64,000 nt of DNA from Glossina fuscipes (Eukaryota > Arthropoda > Insecta > Diptera > Glossinidae), in NCBI RefSeq assembly GCF_014805625.2, contig NW_024003855.1, positions 495,004 to 559,003 of the forward strand. The letters are read 5' to 3'. The translations under genes were made by a program, and so were the position numbers. Positions 12,401 through 25,187 of the stretch are shown piece after piece. The notes under the pieces are model-generated. The model was not told the origin of the DNA. It made no database searches and worked only from the letters and a program-made list of their open reading frames with translations. Positions within the stretch are counted from its first letter, which is position 1; each line of letters begins with the position of its first letter.

Positions 12401-12782
12401 ACCAACTTTCAAAACAGCTACGCTTACCTCACGTACTCAGCTAAAATTGCAACTGCAGCGTGAACAACAGCAGCAAGAGCTGGAACGTCGCGAGGAAAAT
12501 AAACCGCGAATTGAGCCATTCCAAATAAAGCCTCAACATTTAGTTGCAGCTGATATGTGCAATCGTCAAGAGCATAACGTAATCAGGTCCCAACAGCAGC
12601 AATCAGTCCTCAGTAATACGTCAGCTATCAGCACAAATAAACCAGCTTCAGGAAACGCCAAAAAGACCAGGAATACTACATTGTATGTCGATGAGTGTGC
12701 TTCTCCTGAATATAACAATCCAATTAATCTCAAAGTTCCCTTACAACGCATTGGAGTCGATGTTCCTCAGCAAGTCTTACAG
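12401..12782 (+). CDS. Mitf: Mitf coding exon 2 (Rag-binding SR motif, Q-rich helix)
   Basis: The exon starts after CTTTTACTGTAG. It encodes, about ten residues in, LTSRTQLKLQLQREQQQQEL, the fly form of the conserved TFEB/MITF N-terminal helix. In TFEB the Ser-Arg pair at residues 3-4 is needed for binding Rag GTPases and for MAP4K3/mTORC1 control. The same Ser-Arg lies here at about residues 185-186 of the joined protein. The exon closes with RIGVDVPQQVLQ, matching the vertebrate P-x-E-V-L-K segment that precedes 'V-x-x-x-LENPT-x-Y'. The donor is CAG then GTTCGA, phase 0, with a weak match at positions +3 and +4. Reading on gives only eight more codons to a TAA at 12807. Confidence 0.9.
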
Positions 12783-14089
12783 GTTCGACAAGGCACTTAT
12801 TTTAAGTAAAAAGTAAATAAGTAAAAAAATATTTGCCTTGGGACAAGTTTTTTGTCACCACTACCCATCTCAATTATGTACAAATGCTTGAATTTTCAAA
12901 TTTTTGTCATTTATTGATGAAAAAAATTTTCTTCTTTTTGTAAGTACTCATGCTTAATTTTCGATTGATATCTTCTATATAAGTACAAATTGTTTGCAAC
13001 GTCCTGAAATTTTAGGTCTTTTGACATTGCTTTGAGGCATTTTAGAACTTGGTCAGCAGACGTTAACAGGCATATATATCGCGTGTATATTGCATATCAA
13101 ATAATATTTTCTGTACCCTTTCTAGCTTATAATAGATGGAAAAATGCCGACTTGAAATCGGCAATGTTAGAATAATGTAATTAATCAGTTACTGGCTCTA
13201 GAAAACGCAGATCTAAGCGTTGGCATAGAGTTGTATTACCACTATTAAAAAGCATTGCATAAAAAACTACCTAAGGATGCACAGGCAGTTACTAAACCAC
13301 TACGACTTCCTCATGGCTAATATACTCTATTCAATTTTTAATTTTTCCCCTCTACAGAGCTCTTTCAAAGGCATCCGCAATATTAACTTGTCCATTCCCG
13401 GAAAAAAAAGGAACAGCGAAAAATACTGAAACTAGAAGACAGAGTCGCCAGCCATTTGCAATTCGACGTAAACGTTTACCGGATTCATGTAAATAATTTT
13501 TTTAAAAGTTATATGAGTCGTCCTATTGCCTGATATATCTTTCTTACTTACGTTAATAAGCCATGACTTTTTTCAACAATAGTTCGAGAAATTTAAATAA
13601 GTCGCCAGTATGGTTGCATATATACCCTCAGTTTTCCAACAACATTGTACCAAAATAAATTAAGAAAACGAATTTATTTCGCGATTAGAGAAACGGATAG
13701 GGTTAGCCGGAAATATGTAATACATTGCCTCGCTCGTTAGTTGACTTGGTACGGATTATTTTACTTTACTTAACTTATTTTTTACTTTTTGTTAACCGGA
13801 ATTAACGTTCCTAATTCCTTCTGATATTTTTGTTATGACTAAGGTTGCGCTTCAAGATCAGGCAACAGTGAAGCCCATCGTTATTTCCCTGCATGTGTGC
13901 CCAGATCCAGGAAAATGTAAAAAAAAAGTAAATATTCCTACCTTTTGATGCTTCTATATATCGTTAGCAGTATACATATACATCGTCCGCCACTATATTT
14001 TTGTCGTGTTTTGAAAAAATCTTGCGCATTCCCCTTGATTTTGCCATATCAATATATTTCCCCTTGTTACTTGTATATTTTTATATTTA

Positions 14090-16230
14090 TTTATTTACAC
14101 ATGAAGTTCAGCTAAAATAAATTAACAGCCGAATTCGACTGACTCTTAAAAGTAAATCTTATATTAATTATTATTTAAAACTAATATAAAGTATATAAGG
14201 AGATATAAAGGAAACAAAAGAGAACAAAATAAAATAACCGTTAAATAATAATTCATGTATAAGTAAATAAGAAAGAAAAAAAAAAAAAAGTATGTACATA
14301 ACTAGCAAAGAGGCACACCGGAGCAGATCCAAGTTGCAAGGGAACCCCTAAGCCGTTGACAATCTAGAAAAATTGGCAACCGATAAGAGTAAACTACATC
14401 AGTTAATTTTCGAATCATATGTTAAGTTAGTTTAAATGCGACATAGGCTATTCGCGCTATTAAGTATAGTTATTTTGATAGACTTTAAAGAGTCCGATAT
14501 TTAGATTAGCTGATAGACATCATTTAGGTTTCTGCAAACAATTCTGATAGGATTAAAAAGCTCATAATCATATTTACATTAATTAAGTCTAATGAAAATA
14601 GAATGGCTAGAAAAGCGGTTAGAGACATTAAAGCCCTTTCCAAGTAATGTGAATGAATCAATAGTACCATTAACTAACTGAATTAAGTAGGAAACACCAA
14701 GAATAAATCTACGTTTCTCATAGGGAGGCAAGTGGATCGTAACGCAACTTCCTAAGTGCAAACAGAAAGAATTGCTTTTGAACGAATTCAATTGAATCTC
14801 CATAACACTTTTAGGAAGAAAATCACAGAATTCGCAGGTATTGGTCGAACTAAGTTTTTTTGTAACGTAAGGATCCTTCAGCTCTTTGGACCACCGCTTA
14901 AAGAAACCAAGCGCGGACCTAGCTTTACCTAAAGGAAGCGCAATGTGCAAATTAAAACTTAATATTTGGTCGAACAGAACCCCTAAATCGATGAATCTAT
15001 GTTTTCCAACTTGTGTGAAGCAATGAAATACTCTGTATTGAATGACATCCTCTTTCAGAAAGAAAGCTTTGTGCATTTTTTTAGATTTAATTTCATAAAA
15101 TTCAACGACCACCATATAACCAAGTTATTTAAATCAATTTGAAGTGGCTACGATTGCGATTCCAAGGAAAGTACGAAAACAGTTTAACATCGTCAACGTA
15201 CATTAAGATCTGCCCGGATTTAATCAGCTAGGGGAGATCATTAATATATAAATTAAACAAAAGCGGCTGCTTTGGGGGCGCCCGGCGTAGCGGGAAATTC
15301 AGCAAAGAGACGCTTCTTATCACCAGAAGACTCGGAACTATTGAAAGAAACTTGGGAAGATATATGAATATACTGTTTTAAAATTGACAAACTTACAAAA
15401 ATATTTAGGATTAACAAGCAGTGACGACTTTATCAACTGAAGGTATCTGCAATCACATTGGTGTTGAGGTAATTCAATCTATGCCTTGCAGCAGAATTGG
15501 AGGAATAGTCATAAGCAGAACCACTTTTCATACATTTTTTGAAAAGTTTGTTTTTCCTATTTTCGGAATATTTAATACTCTTGTTAAACCATGGCGAGCA
15601 CATGCTTCGACGCGAAGCCGCTTGATCGGAACGCATGCAGCAATAGCTAGGTTTAATACATTATGTGTGTGAAAGATCAGAGTAAAGCAGTAAGATATTG
15701 GTATTATTTTTTAAAAATGGTTTTTCAGAATGTTTATTTGGAGAAGTTGGATTTGACACGCTAAAATATTTCAAGGGACCGTGATTTACACACAGCAGTC
15801 AGATCAAGCAGTCTGCCATTGCAATTAAGAGTACAGTGTATTGAAGTAAATTACGATCAAATGATTCATTTGCAATAAAATAGCTTTGTCAGACATTGAA
15901 GCGGGAACCATACAGCCATAATTATCGCTATAACGCCAAGTGATTTGTAGCAAATTGAAGTCCGCTATCAGCAGGTGTAGACTTTTCGGTCATATCATAA
16001 ATGAGGACAGCATGTTTCTTATAAATGGAGATATCCGCATTTGCTTATATAAGCAAATTATATATAACTATTTAGTAACAAGTTTCGCCCGAATGGCAAT
16101 AAATTCAATGCCAGGAATAGAATGTTCAAATGAATACGACGGTACTGCAGCAGATATGATAATTGAAACGCCACCACTAGTCCAATCCAATCGATCCTTT
16201 GCAAAAACCTGGAAAGATTTGTGAAAAAGT
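14090..16230 (-). mobile_element. Jockey-clade LINE, internally deleted
   Basis: Read from 16230 down, the parts come in LINE order. First is an endonuclease-like segment (NCNGRLLDL near 15830-15800). The EN-RT linker follows at 15636-15433 (PWFNKSIKYSENRKNKLFKK). Then come an RT catalytic segment reading MYVDDVKLF near 15210-15185 and the RT C-terminal part in the open frame 15115-14579 (DLGVLFDQILSFNLHI, LGFFKRWSKELKDPYV, LPPYEKRRFI). A 3' UTR-like tail runs to about 14090. The RT fingers and palm between linker and catalytic box are missing, so the copy is defective. A sister copy lies at 40030-41600. Confidence 0.8.
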
Positions 16231-16234
16231 TCCG

Positions 16235-17660
16235 ACAAAAGTAAATCAGGCTTTAAACAAAAAGTGTGAAGGCCAAACGGTTCACTATTAGATTCAGCCT
16301 TTCACAAATCTTTTTTTTTTAAACAACCCCTCTTAGTTTGAAATTTTTCATTATTATTCAAAACCATTACGCCCATTCATTTCATAAGACAACCAGCCTG
16401 TCTAGTTTAAATGTGTAATATTGGATTTTTTAATTCCTCTAACAGACTTTTTCTTTATTGTGGTCTTTACCACAGAAACCGGCCATACACAATCGTTCGT
16501 CTAAGTAATGTTATGATTCAAAACGATTGATATATTCGACATCATCAGCTTCTTCATCTTACTTGCCCAGAAATTCTTTTAAGTGTTTTACCTCTTTTTC
16601 ATGTTATCGTTAGTTTCCATATCATTAAAAATCTGTGCAGCCTTTTCTTCGCATTTTCTATTATGTTACGTAGCTATTTCACAATAAGAATTTTTGCAAG
16701 TTATTCCAGTTTACGGTCTCGGCACTTTTTAATTACTGGCATATATCGATGCGAGCAGAACCATTGAATGACATCAATAAGTCTACGATATCTTCTAACG
16801 TAAAATAACTTCTTTCCTTAATGTTAATTTCGGCTTTGCGTCGTATTGTGATGGCGAATTCATCGCGCTTAATCCATACTGATCAAACAGTCTTACTTGC
16901 AAATATTTCCTACGCTCACTAGTATTTAATTACAATTTACCAGGCTTCGTTTTGCGATTTTCTATATGTTAATTATAAAATTTTCACGGAGACGATTTTG
17001 TGCTTTGTATATTAAGCGGTTGAAAAGAAGCGCAAATGAAAACTTGTATTATATTAATTACCTATATACAACGAAACAAAAATACTAACAAAACAAAACA
17101 CGATAATTAAGTATTTATATGCACTTAAGAATTTGGAAACAACTTGTCTTTGGGGCTGTTATGTTCAACGTTTGCTCTTTGGTATTCCAACTTTTCCCCT
17201 TGAAGCTCTTCGTATCGAATTTGTGCTTTTCGATGTTTTGAATAGTCACTTCAGAATTTCTTCCGCACTACCAATTTCACTCAGAAGTTTCTCGTCTTCA
17301 ACGATTTCACTCAAATATAGTCAGTAATATCACTGAGCGCTTTAAAGCGTCGTGTTGATTCTTAACACAACACGAACGGCGTCGAATCTTGTCTTGAGTT
17401 TCAGTAGAAATTCTTGTGTACGGCATGCGTTTTAAATTCTTCAATCTATGCCAGCGAACTTTGCAAGTCGTTTAGAGCTTTGGTAAATATTTCACCATCT
17501 TGTTAATAAGTTTGTGTTTTTTCAACATATTTCAACATCTACACTTCATAATCGACTTCCTGTTTTGCGACAATGCTGCCACTGCTCCTTGACAGCGTCA
17601 TTGTCATTGTTCTTACATTTGATACGTTATGCGTTTTTCTAATTTTTCTTTAAGTGTTCA
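16235..17660 (-). mobile_element. Probable gypsy-type gag remnant
   Basis: On the - strand 17650-17110 reads as a stop-riddled, charged, coil-prone protein (for example HRKAQIRYEELQGEKLEYQR near 17230-17170). Further down, 16860-16730 reads ERSYFTLEDIVDLLMSFNGS followed by ARIDI. This resembles the 'F-x-x-x-D-V-x-x-x-L-x-x-F-x-G' start of some gypsy gag core domains, followed by a WNNLQKF-like piece. There are many stops, no RT and no LTRs. The class is tentative; a processed pseudogene of a coiled-coil protein is an alternative for the upper half. Confidence 0.35.
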
Positions 17661-18840
17661 TTTTCATCACAACAATTTTTTTACAACATTTGTATTATTT
17701 TTAATATTATAATTCATTTTTTAAGAAGAATTTAAAAGAAAAAGTGTGTCTACGTTTTAATTCTTGACAATATGCAAACGTCTGCCAAAATAAAAATGAA
17801 TATTGCCAACGTCAACTCCTACTCTCTAGTTATTACTCATTAATATAGTTCGCGTAAACTATATATATATCCGCTCCGACTTACTGCAGAAAAAGGGGGA
17901 ATTTTGCTAACAACCTACAGAGCAAGTTGCTATTTCTTCAGTATCCTTACAAGATACCATTTTTTGTTATTAATTTTAAAAAAAATCGCAATTAAAAGCA
18001 AAAAAAAAACATTTGTAAATATAAAAACATAAACTATAGTAAAAATAACTACTTGTGAGTAAACTATGTTAACAAAAATATATGAAATTATTAATCTTTT
18101 AATGAAAAACAACATATTTTGTGTATAGTTGTCTGAAAATTATGGAGTTTAATAATGCGAGACATCAATCCGCCATAAAGCTTTTGGATATAAGTAGAAT
18201 GGTTGTAATGAATACATATGCTCTTATTATATTGTTTGAGTTATTTGTAAGGAAAATAATACAATTTAACAAAATGTGTTTATTTGTAATTGCTGAAGAC
18301 GTAATTGTAATTACGAGGTACACGTTTCATGAACACATTTTCCGCCAAATTAAACATGTGTCACAAACGCATTATTCGCGTCAGATATAACATTTAATTT
18401 TTTGTACAATAGGGGAGCGATCCGCTGTTTTGGATCTTTTTTTTCCAAAACTGGTTTCCTTTCACTCCAATTTAGCAAGTTCTTTAGCCAACTTCAGTAA
18501 ATAAATTGGCAATAAACTAGGATCAAATTCGACAATTAAGTATGGGCATGATAGTAAATTAATCAGGGACATATTTGGTTTTGAAAATTTTATATATTCT
18601 CAGGATCCTGGGTTATTGATGAAATAATGAGATTATTTTGGACGTTGTTCCAGTTTTATTTTTAGGATGATCACACGCGCCTTGATCCCTGTGTCCCTAA
18701 TTAATCAAGGAATGTGTGTATTGAATTTAAAGATCCTGTCCTGTTTGCAATTGTAGCAATTGTAAGAAACGTTAATTAATTTGACTCCCTGATAGAAATA
18801 TGCATTGTATTTTAAAATCCGTTTCATTTTCATTTTCTCT
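17661..18840. other. AT-rich intron sequence, nothing recognised
   Basis: AT-rich sequence with short A and T runs. The open frames at 17930-18115 (-) and 18121-18390 (+) show no recognisable motif and are treated as chance. Confidence 0.35.
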
Positions 18841-18842
18841 CG

Positions 18843-19730
18843 TTGCTTAGCCACATGAGTATTTACGAAAATACCACTGCGAATAATACTGCTTTTTCCA
18901 GACCATTACATTTTAATGATCTTGGTATGATTTCTGCTGATTTTCGACAATCGACAAGAAACACTCAGTTTTTTTTTGGAAACAGTGCTAGGATAATTAA
19001 ATTCATGGTCGCTGCTTATATTATTTATCTTCGCAAATAAATATAGTACCTTAATTTACATTCGTACGCTTGGACGGGACATTATTTATCCTATTTACGA
19101 AGCGAGATGCAATGATTCCTTTACAAAACTAACGTTGTGAGCAGCTCCTCATGTACATGTGGAGTTTTACAATCTGCTGACCATCTTCGAATGTTGCTAC
19201 TTCTACTCGCCATTCCACACTTCGCAAATTCTCTATATGTGGTCTTCATTATCACAGCGTTTTTTACACTTACATCGCCATCTTTTTTTCTTTTAAAACT
19301 TGCCAACAATATACATCAATATTTTAGACCAAATTATCAACCTACTCCTTGCCACTCTCTTTACTTTCGCGATTTCCGTCTCTTCCATAATACACTTGGA
19401 TACATATGTACTCCATTACTTCTCACACTTCGAAATTCATCTATTCCGTAATCCTTTGAAAAAAAAAGAAAAAATCAAGAACTTCTCGTCTTCAAAAGTC
19501 GAATATCCAAAAAAAATGTAATTTGTAACTTGAGGAGGATAACACTGTGTCTAGTTATGTGACGAGCGTTGTAAAATGCGTAACTTTCTTGTATACATCC
19601 GTATACATTCATAGACAAATCATCTGCCAACTTTATTAAAGTTTAAGGAAAGAACCTCGTGTTCGCATTGAACCTTTTTTGCTCAACTAAGCGAATCATC
19701 TGCTTGGAAGAAGAAGAAGACACCCAAATC
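18843..19730 (+). mobile_element. RNase-H-type LINE, 3' end, copy A
   Basis: This is the 3' part of a non-LTR retrotransposon also present at 20240-23155. It carries the end of an RNase H-like region (HMSIYENTTANNTAF, then HFNDLGMISADFRQS). A cysteine motif follows, reading CTCGVLQSADHL at 19149-19184, then a 3' UTR containing AGGAAAGAACCTCGTGTTCG. The 3' terminus is GAAGAAGAAGAAGAC near 19708-19722. Frames are broken, so it is a dead, 5'-truncated copy. Confidence 0.7.
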
Positions 19731-20235
19731 AAACAGAAAAAAAATTGAATATAAGTTTTTTATTATAAATTTAAAATAGAAAAATCTTCGAAAATATCTA
19801 TGTTTCTATAAATAGCGAAAAAACAACTTAAATGTTGAAGTGATTTACCTCCAAGTGTTCGATAGTTCCAGTATTAATATATAATAATTTTAAAAAAAAA
19901 TTAAATTTAAAGAAGATTTAATTCAGTAAAAAGTCACTATGAATAGTTTTATGATGAATATCATAATCAAGACGGTATTTGTGTTGTTATACGATTGTTT
20001 TGAATAGTGTTAATTATATAAGAAAAAAAGATAAATAAAAAACAAAAAGTTAAGAAAATAAACAGCGCTATCTCCCATTGCGGAATTTGTATCACCGAAA
20101 GTACATCATTACATACTCCGACTCCTCTCCAAGTGGGCTTACAAAATTCAATTTGCAAAATATGGTTTCTATCTCTCTCTAAAGCAGAGACATAAAAATC
20201 CCCCGAGTCAGAGCTTATGCCCACAGCAGAAGTGA
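19731..20235. other. AT-rich spacer between two LINE copies
   Basis: No gene recognised. Part of 20050-20235 may already belong to copy B of the LINE. Confidence 0.3.
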
Positions 20236-20239
20236 GTAT

Positions 20240-23160
20240 TCCATGTTTATACAATCCAGAAATAGTTCCTTATCAATAGTCGAACTTGGGCGAAATTTGT
20301 ACCATGACTTCCCTAACTCAGAGATTTTTTTCGTCTCTGACAAAAAAATTAAATTGATCACCTGTGATGCAGACTCGGAAAATTCTATTAGTGCCAAAGC
20401 TTCGGTTATTAATACTTATATCGTATATATTCCATCTGAATTTTGTGAAATTCGTGGGTTCGCCTGCATCCCCTCAGATACGCCCATATACGTAACTCCG
20501 CTGGAGCTCGAGGTTTTCCTCGAGGCGTTGTGTGTACGTTCCGTGTTAGACAGGAATACACTTATACTCTCACCCTGGAAAAACGTAAAGGATGGAAACA
20601 ATTTTGTGAAAATACCAATAGCGACATGTCAATTTCAGATCTTTGCCGTACTGTTACAATTTTTAGAGGTATAACTTGCTCTCACCCACACAGCTCTTTA
20701 AGTAGTTTTATGGCAAGCCCGCTGAATCCTCTAGTCCTATAATTCCCCCTGTATCACTTGCTGAGGAACCTAGTAATTTTTTCTTCTGAACTCGATAAAG
20801 TCATTACTCTCGAAAGACTCATCTGGGGGCTTAGATGGTATTCGTAACAATCATCTTAAGATGTTGAACATCAAAAACAGATTAATTCTATCAAAGGGAA
20901 TTAAAAATATTCTAATCACCAGTTATGTACGTTATTCCGCGTGCGGCTACCAAATCTCCACCTTAAGAAAAAGAATAGCTCAGTAATTAATCTTAATTCC
21001 TACAGATACATTATTTCCACCCTTGGTGTATGAACTCTTTCTCTATAAGAACAATTTAGTTAACAACTATGACGTTGTTGTACAAAGAAGATCTTTCACA
21101 GTTGTTCCCTAGGGATCTATATTGCGTACTCTTTGTTTTAATTTATATATTAACAAAATTTTCAGTTCCCTTCCTTAAAATATCTCAATTTCGGGTTATG
21201 CTGACGATTTTGTCATTTTTGGTTCTCTGATCAAGATTTTTGTAGGTGTACAATCTGTCCTCGGCATTATTTCCTCTCGTTTTGAGTCACTCCAACTCCC
21301 ACTTTCAGTTAATAAGACAAAATGCTTGGTCTTTTTCAAAAAAAAAATGAGGAAACCTTCTTCTCATATATGGTTCTTCTATTCCATTTGGTAAAATCTT
21401 CGACTTTTTAGGCTTTGTTCTACACTCGAAAATTTATCCTACTGTACACATTGACAAAATTGTCAAACAACGTATTCAACTCCTTAACGTACTGAAAACA
21501 ATTTGTGGTACATCTTGGAGCCCCGATCCTTTTTGTATGATTAAAGTGTATCTCGTATAACTCAGGCCCAAATTAGAATACGCTAGTTCCCTCTTATTGG
21601 ACATTTAAAATACGGACCTTCTGAAATTATGTAGAATGCAATGGAAATACCTTCGTCTGGCTCTTGGTGGCATGAAATCTACACACACACTTAGTTTGGA
21701 AGAGATGGCACATGTTATGCTCCTACAAGAATGTTTTTATTTACTCGTCAATTTTTCATGTAATAAAATTCCATCTTTTAAAAGTCGTCCGGCCTTACCT
21801 TTCATTTACGACTTTATATCAACCAATTCCTCTACTTCCTTCTTTAAAATTTTTGCCGACAAAATTAATAACTTCAACATTCTAAGAACTGATGTACATA
21901 GCTTATTCAAAATTCCTTTTGGTTGTCAATAGTGTTGGCCACTAATTAAGTTCTTATTAGTGAGAGAATCCATAATTAATCCCGTAGAAGTGCATCAACG
22001 CTAATCAAATACCAAATTGAAGATTTTTTAACTCATCTTTACTGATATAAATATTAATATAGAAGCTTATTTTTCAAATCACCCATGTAATAATATATTT
22101 TTGGCTGAATGTCTAGCGATACTGGAGCTTCGCGAGTACTCGACTTAGAAAGAAATTTCTTATTTTGTCAGACATTAAATTTGCCTTATGCGCCTCGCAA
22201 CCATTTCCCTCGAAACTCACCGTTAGAAAGCAGGTCTCTACTTTGTAGCCTCAAATCTGATGCATGTTTGCTTTCATTTTCTCTGGGTACCCAATCACAA
22301 GGGCATTCTTGGCACCACCGCTGCAGGTAAAATTATGTTTTCCAGGCTACCTTATTTTAATGATCGCGCTCTGATTTCTGCAGATTTGAAGCGATCAAGA
22401 AAAAGCATTCAGTTTTTTCTTGACAACACCGATAGAGTAATTCACCTTATGGTCGTCACTTATGCACTTTATTGCCACAAATAAGTAAAGCTCCTTGTAT
22501 TTATCAATTACGGACTCAGACGTGACGTTAGTCGCTTTACTAACAGCTGATATTTAATCATACAAGACGTAATGCTCATCTACTCAAAATTAACAAAGTG
22601 AATGGGCTCTTCTGTATATGTGGGGTCTTACAATCTCCTAATAATATTCTATTTGTCTGTCCGAATGTTACCACTTCTTTTCGCCATTCTGCACTTCGCA
22701 AATTGAGCATATGTGGTCTTCATGACCGCAGCATTATTAACATGTTGCGTTCTCGCAATTTAACAGCCTATCTCGCGGTCTTTTCTTTTTTTTAATTATG
22801 TTATCAAGCCCTATAAGCGTTCATAGACAAATTATAAACCCATTCTCTTTTACACTTTTTTTGGTCTCACACTTATCAATTCCTTTATATGAAACTTTAT
22901 ACTCAAATACTACATTATTTCTTACACTACGGAATTTACTCCTCGCTGTTTTATCCTACGTGGCGAATGACTACTATGTAAAATTAAAAAGACTATGACC
23001 AACTAAATTTTAAAACAAATACATAATAATAATTATATATCAAATTTAACCCCAACTTTACATAGACTCAAAGAAAGAACTTTGTGTTCACATTGGGTTT
23101 TTTACATATTTTAGTGAATTTTCGGTTGTTGGCTTGCTGAATAGAAGAAGAAGTATTAAT
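20240..23160 (+). mobile_element. RNase-H-type LINE, near full ORF2 span, copy B
   Basis: In order on + this copy has a linker with IPSEFCEIRGFACIPSDTPI (20430-20490) and RKGWKQFCENTNSDMSISDL (20592-20645). The reverse transcriptase has GYADDFVIFGS at about 21198-21230. An RNase H-like piece reads LWVPNHKGILG at 22282-22314. The cysteine motif CICGVLQSPNNILFVCPN lies at 22613-22668. The 3' UTR ends in GAAGAAGAAG near 23145-23155. Frameshifts and stops occur throughout. Presence of both RT and an RNase H-like WVPxHxGIxG motif suggests an I-like clade (I, Loa or R1 relatives). Clade assignment is inference. Confidence 0.75.
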
Positions 23161-23832
23161 ACTTGAAAGTGGTAGGAATTATTGATTTTAATTGGATATA
23201 TATCGATTTTGGAATCATGATTGTAAAAAGTCAAACACAACTAAAAATAGACACAATGAAAAATCAAAGAATGAGACCAGAAGACATTTTACCACGCCGC
23301 AATTTTAATGAACAAATGATTGTCTCCTTCTATAGATGAAACTACCAAAGCGTTACCGTCTTACAATGCATTCCACATTCCAAGAACGTTTAGCTATATT
23401 TCGAAGGACTGCATGTTAAACAACTTGGCAGTGGAATCGTAATGAACACTGTAAGGAGTCTTCTTAACCGAGGTGGAACTCAGTCAATCCGGGGTTCGTT
23501 GCAAGAATATTTATTTAGAACGAAATGTTCTGAACCTTCGGTGGGATGGTTTAAAATTCCCTTTTATTGTATATTAAGCGGGGTACAGCGTTGTGTAGAT
23601 GCTGGCTAGGAAAAGGAACCAGCGAGGTGACCCGACTTTGTCGCGCTATTATCGTTTTGATTTCACCCACGTGGTTAGAGCTTTCTTTGCGTTATATATT
23701 TTTCCGATGTCGCGGAACACTACAAGAACCCGAGTATGTTGCCAGTGTCATAGCTGCCTTGGCTCTCTGGGCCGACGGTTCGTCTCTGGTTGGTCATTCG
23801 AATGTACGTACCAAAGAAAAGGGTGTTCCTCA

Positions 23833-23958
23833 GTCTTTCAGGGATGGCGATTAATCCTGAACCAGCACATCCCCTATCCGTAAGTCAATAGTCCTAAAAA
23901 GTCCTTCAGGGATGGCGATTAAACCTGAACCAGCACATCCCCTATCCGTAAAGTCAAC
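23833..23958. repeat. Tandem duplication, two units of about 68 bp
   Basis: Unit 1 starts GTCTTTCAGGGATGGCGATT at 23833 and unit 2 starts GTCCTTCAGGGATGGCGATT at 23901. Both continue with CCTGAACCAGCACATCCCCT and ATCCGTA. The units differ at only a few positions, so the duplication is recent compared with the decayed LINEs next to it. Confidence 0.85.
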
Positions 23959-24682
23959 AAAAAAAAAACACTTCATAATGGTCAATTCGTCAAATTGTCC
24001 ATGGGCACTTACCTTAGACGGCTATGAGACCAAACTAAACGATTCTGTGCAATGTGCTGCTCTTTTATAACCGGAGTCTCGCTCGCTTGTCCCATTGCCA
24101 ACATGTTCTGTGTTTGGAGGTATTTTGCTTATACGTTTGCTTAGCTGATGTTGGCTGCTGTCACAACCTCAGTTACGACTTGTATGAGCGACTTGTACAA
24201 AACTTAATATCAACTTATTGCTTAACAACTATCTAACTGCTATGGTTGACCAAGTGCCTACTCAACACGTACTCAGGTACCAAATCGCGTGATTTGTATC
24301 ACCGTTAGGTACTTGTTTACAATATATGTATTCAATACTTCAACTACATTTCTGTCGTTTTATACCCGCAGTGTATTTTTCTGCTCTCGAGGGTTTATAT
24401 GTGTGTGTTACTATATTTAGCATGTGTGGCCTTGTTTTCCTGTCTAAGTTCATTCCTGCATGGTTTGTATGACCATATATTGTACCGAATTTTATATGTA
24501 TTTCCTACTTGTAGCGGTGTTTATATAGTTTGTACATTCTGTACATTTCATTGCTTGTGAACATGTGCGTATTCTTCTAATTTTACTGCTTTGTACATTG
24601 TTTGGGAGATTTTATACGACCTAACGGTGGTATCTATTTTGTGCAGTGTCTCTGCGGTTTATATGCTTTTTATGTGCTTGTA

Positions 24683-24975
24683 CATTTTACAGCATAGAGG
24701 CTTTTGATAAGGTCTATTCGTTTTGCATGCTTGTGTATGCTTATCCCTTATTTTTCTACCTACGTTCATTTCTATATGTTTTGTATGCCCTAACAGCTTT
24801 GAAGATTCCATATGCCCTAACGGTACTATACATTCTGTGCAATGTGTTTATACATTTTACAGCATAAAGGCTTTTGCTAAAGTCTATTCGTTTTGCATGT
24901 ATCTGCTTATCCCTTATTTTCCTACCTACGTTCATTTCTGTGTGTTTTGTTTGCCCTAACGGTACTATACATTTT
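24683..24975. repeat. Tandem duplication with a 170-bp period
   Basis: CATTTTACAGCATAGAGGCT at 24683 recurs as CATTTTACAGCATAAAGGCT at 24853. It is followed in both by TCTATTCGTTTTGCATG, CTTATCCCTTATTTT, CTACCTACGTTCATTTCT and GCCCTAACGGTACTATACAT. Unit 1 contains an extra internal copy of the GCCCTAAC segment. The + strand is pyrimidine-rich over about 24000-25200. Open frames here merely follow the repeat. Confidence 0.75.
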
Positions 24976-25031
24976 TGCATTGCTGCTGTAGTTTCGGTGT
25001 ATGTTTTGTGCTCATGTGAGTGTACATGAGG

Positions 25032-25187
25032 CTTTGTACATAGTTTCTTATGTTTGTAGATTTATACAGGTTGGGTTCTGAGACTTTGTGCATAGTTTCT
25101 TATATTTAAACTTTTATACAGGTTGGGTTCTAAGGCTTTGTACATAGTTTTTTATATTTATACTTTTATACATAGTTTTGTTCTAAT
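25032..25187. repeat. Tandem repeat, three units of 52 bp
   Basis: CTTTGTACATAGTTTCTTAT at 25032, CTTTGTGCATAGTTTCTTAT at 25084 and CTTTGTACATAGTTTTTTAT at 25136 are each followed by a TTATACAGGTTGGGTTCT-like half. Spacing is 52 bp both times. The third unit is the most diverged. Confidence 0.85.

Noticed and set aside
19137..19521. Two overlapping + ORFs rich in hydrophobic residues as membrane protein genes
   Set aside because: They lie in the 3' part of LINE copy A and match copy B (CxCGVLQS motif).
24646..24980. Overlapping ORFs on both strands as genes
   Set aside because: They exist because of the 170-bp tandem duplication, with repeated peptides in several frames.
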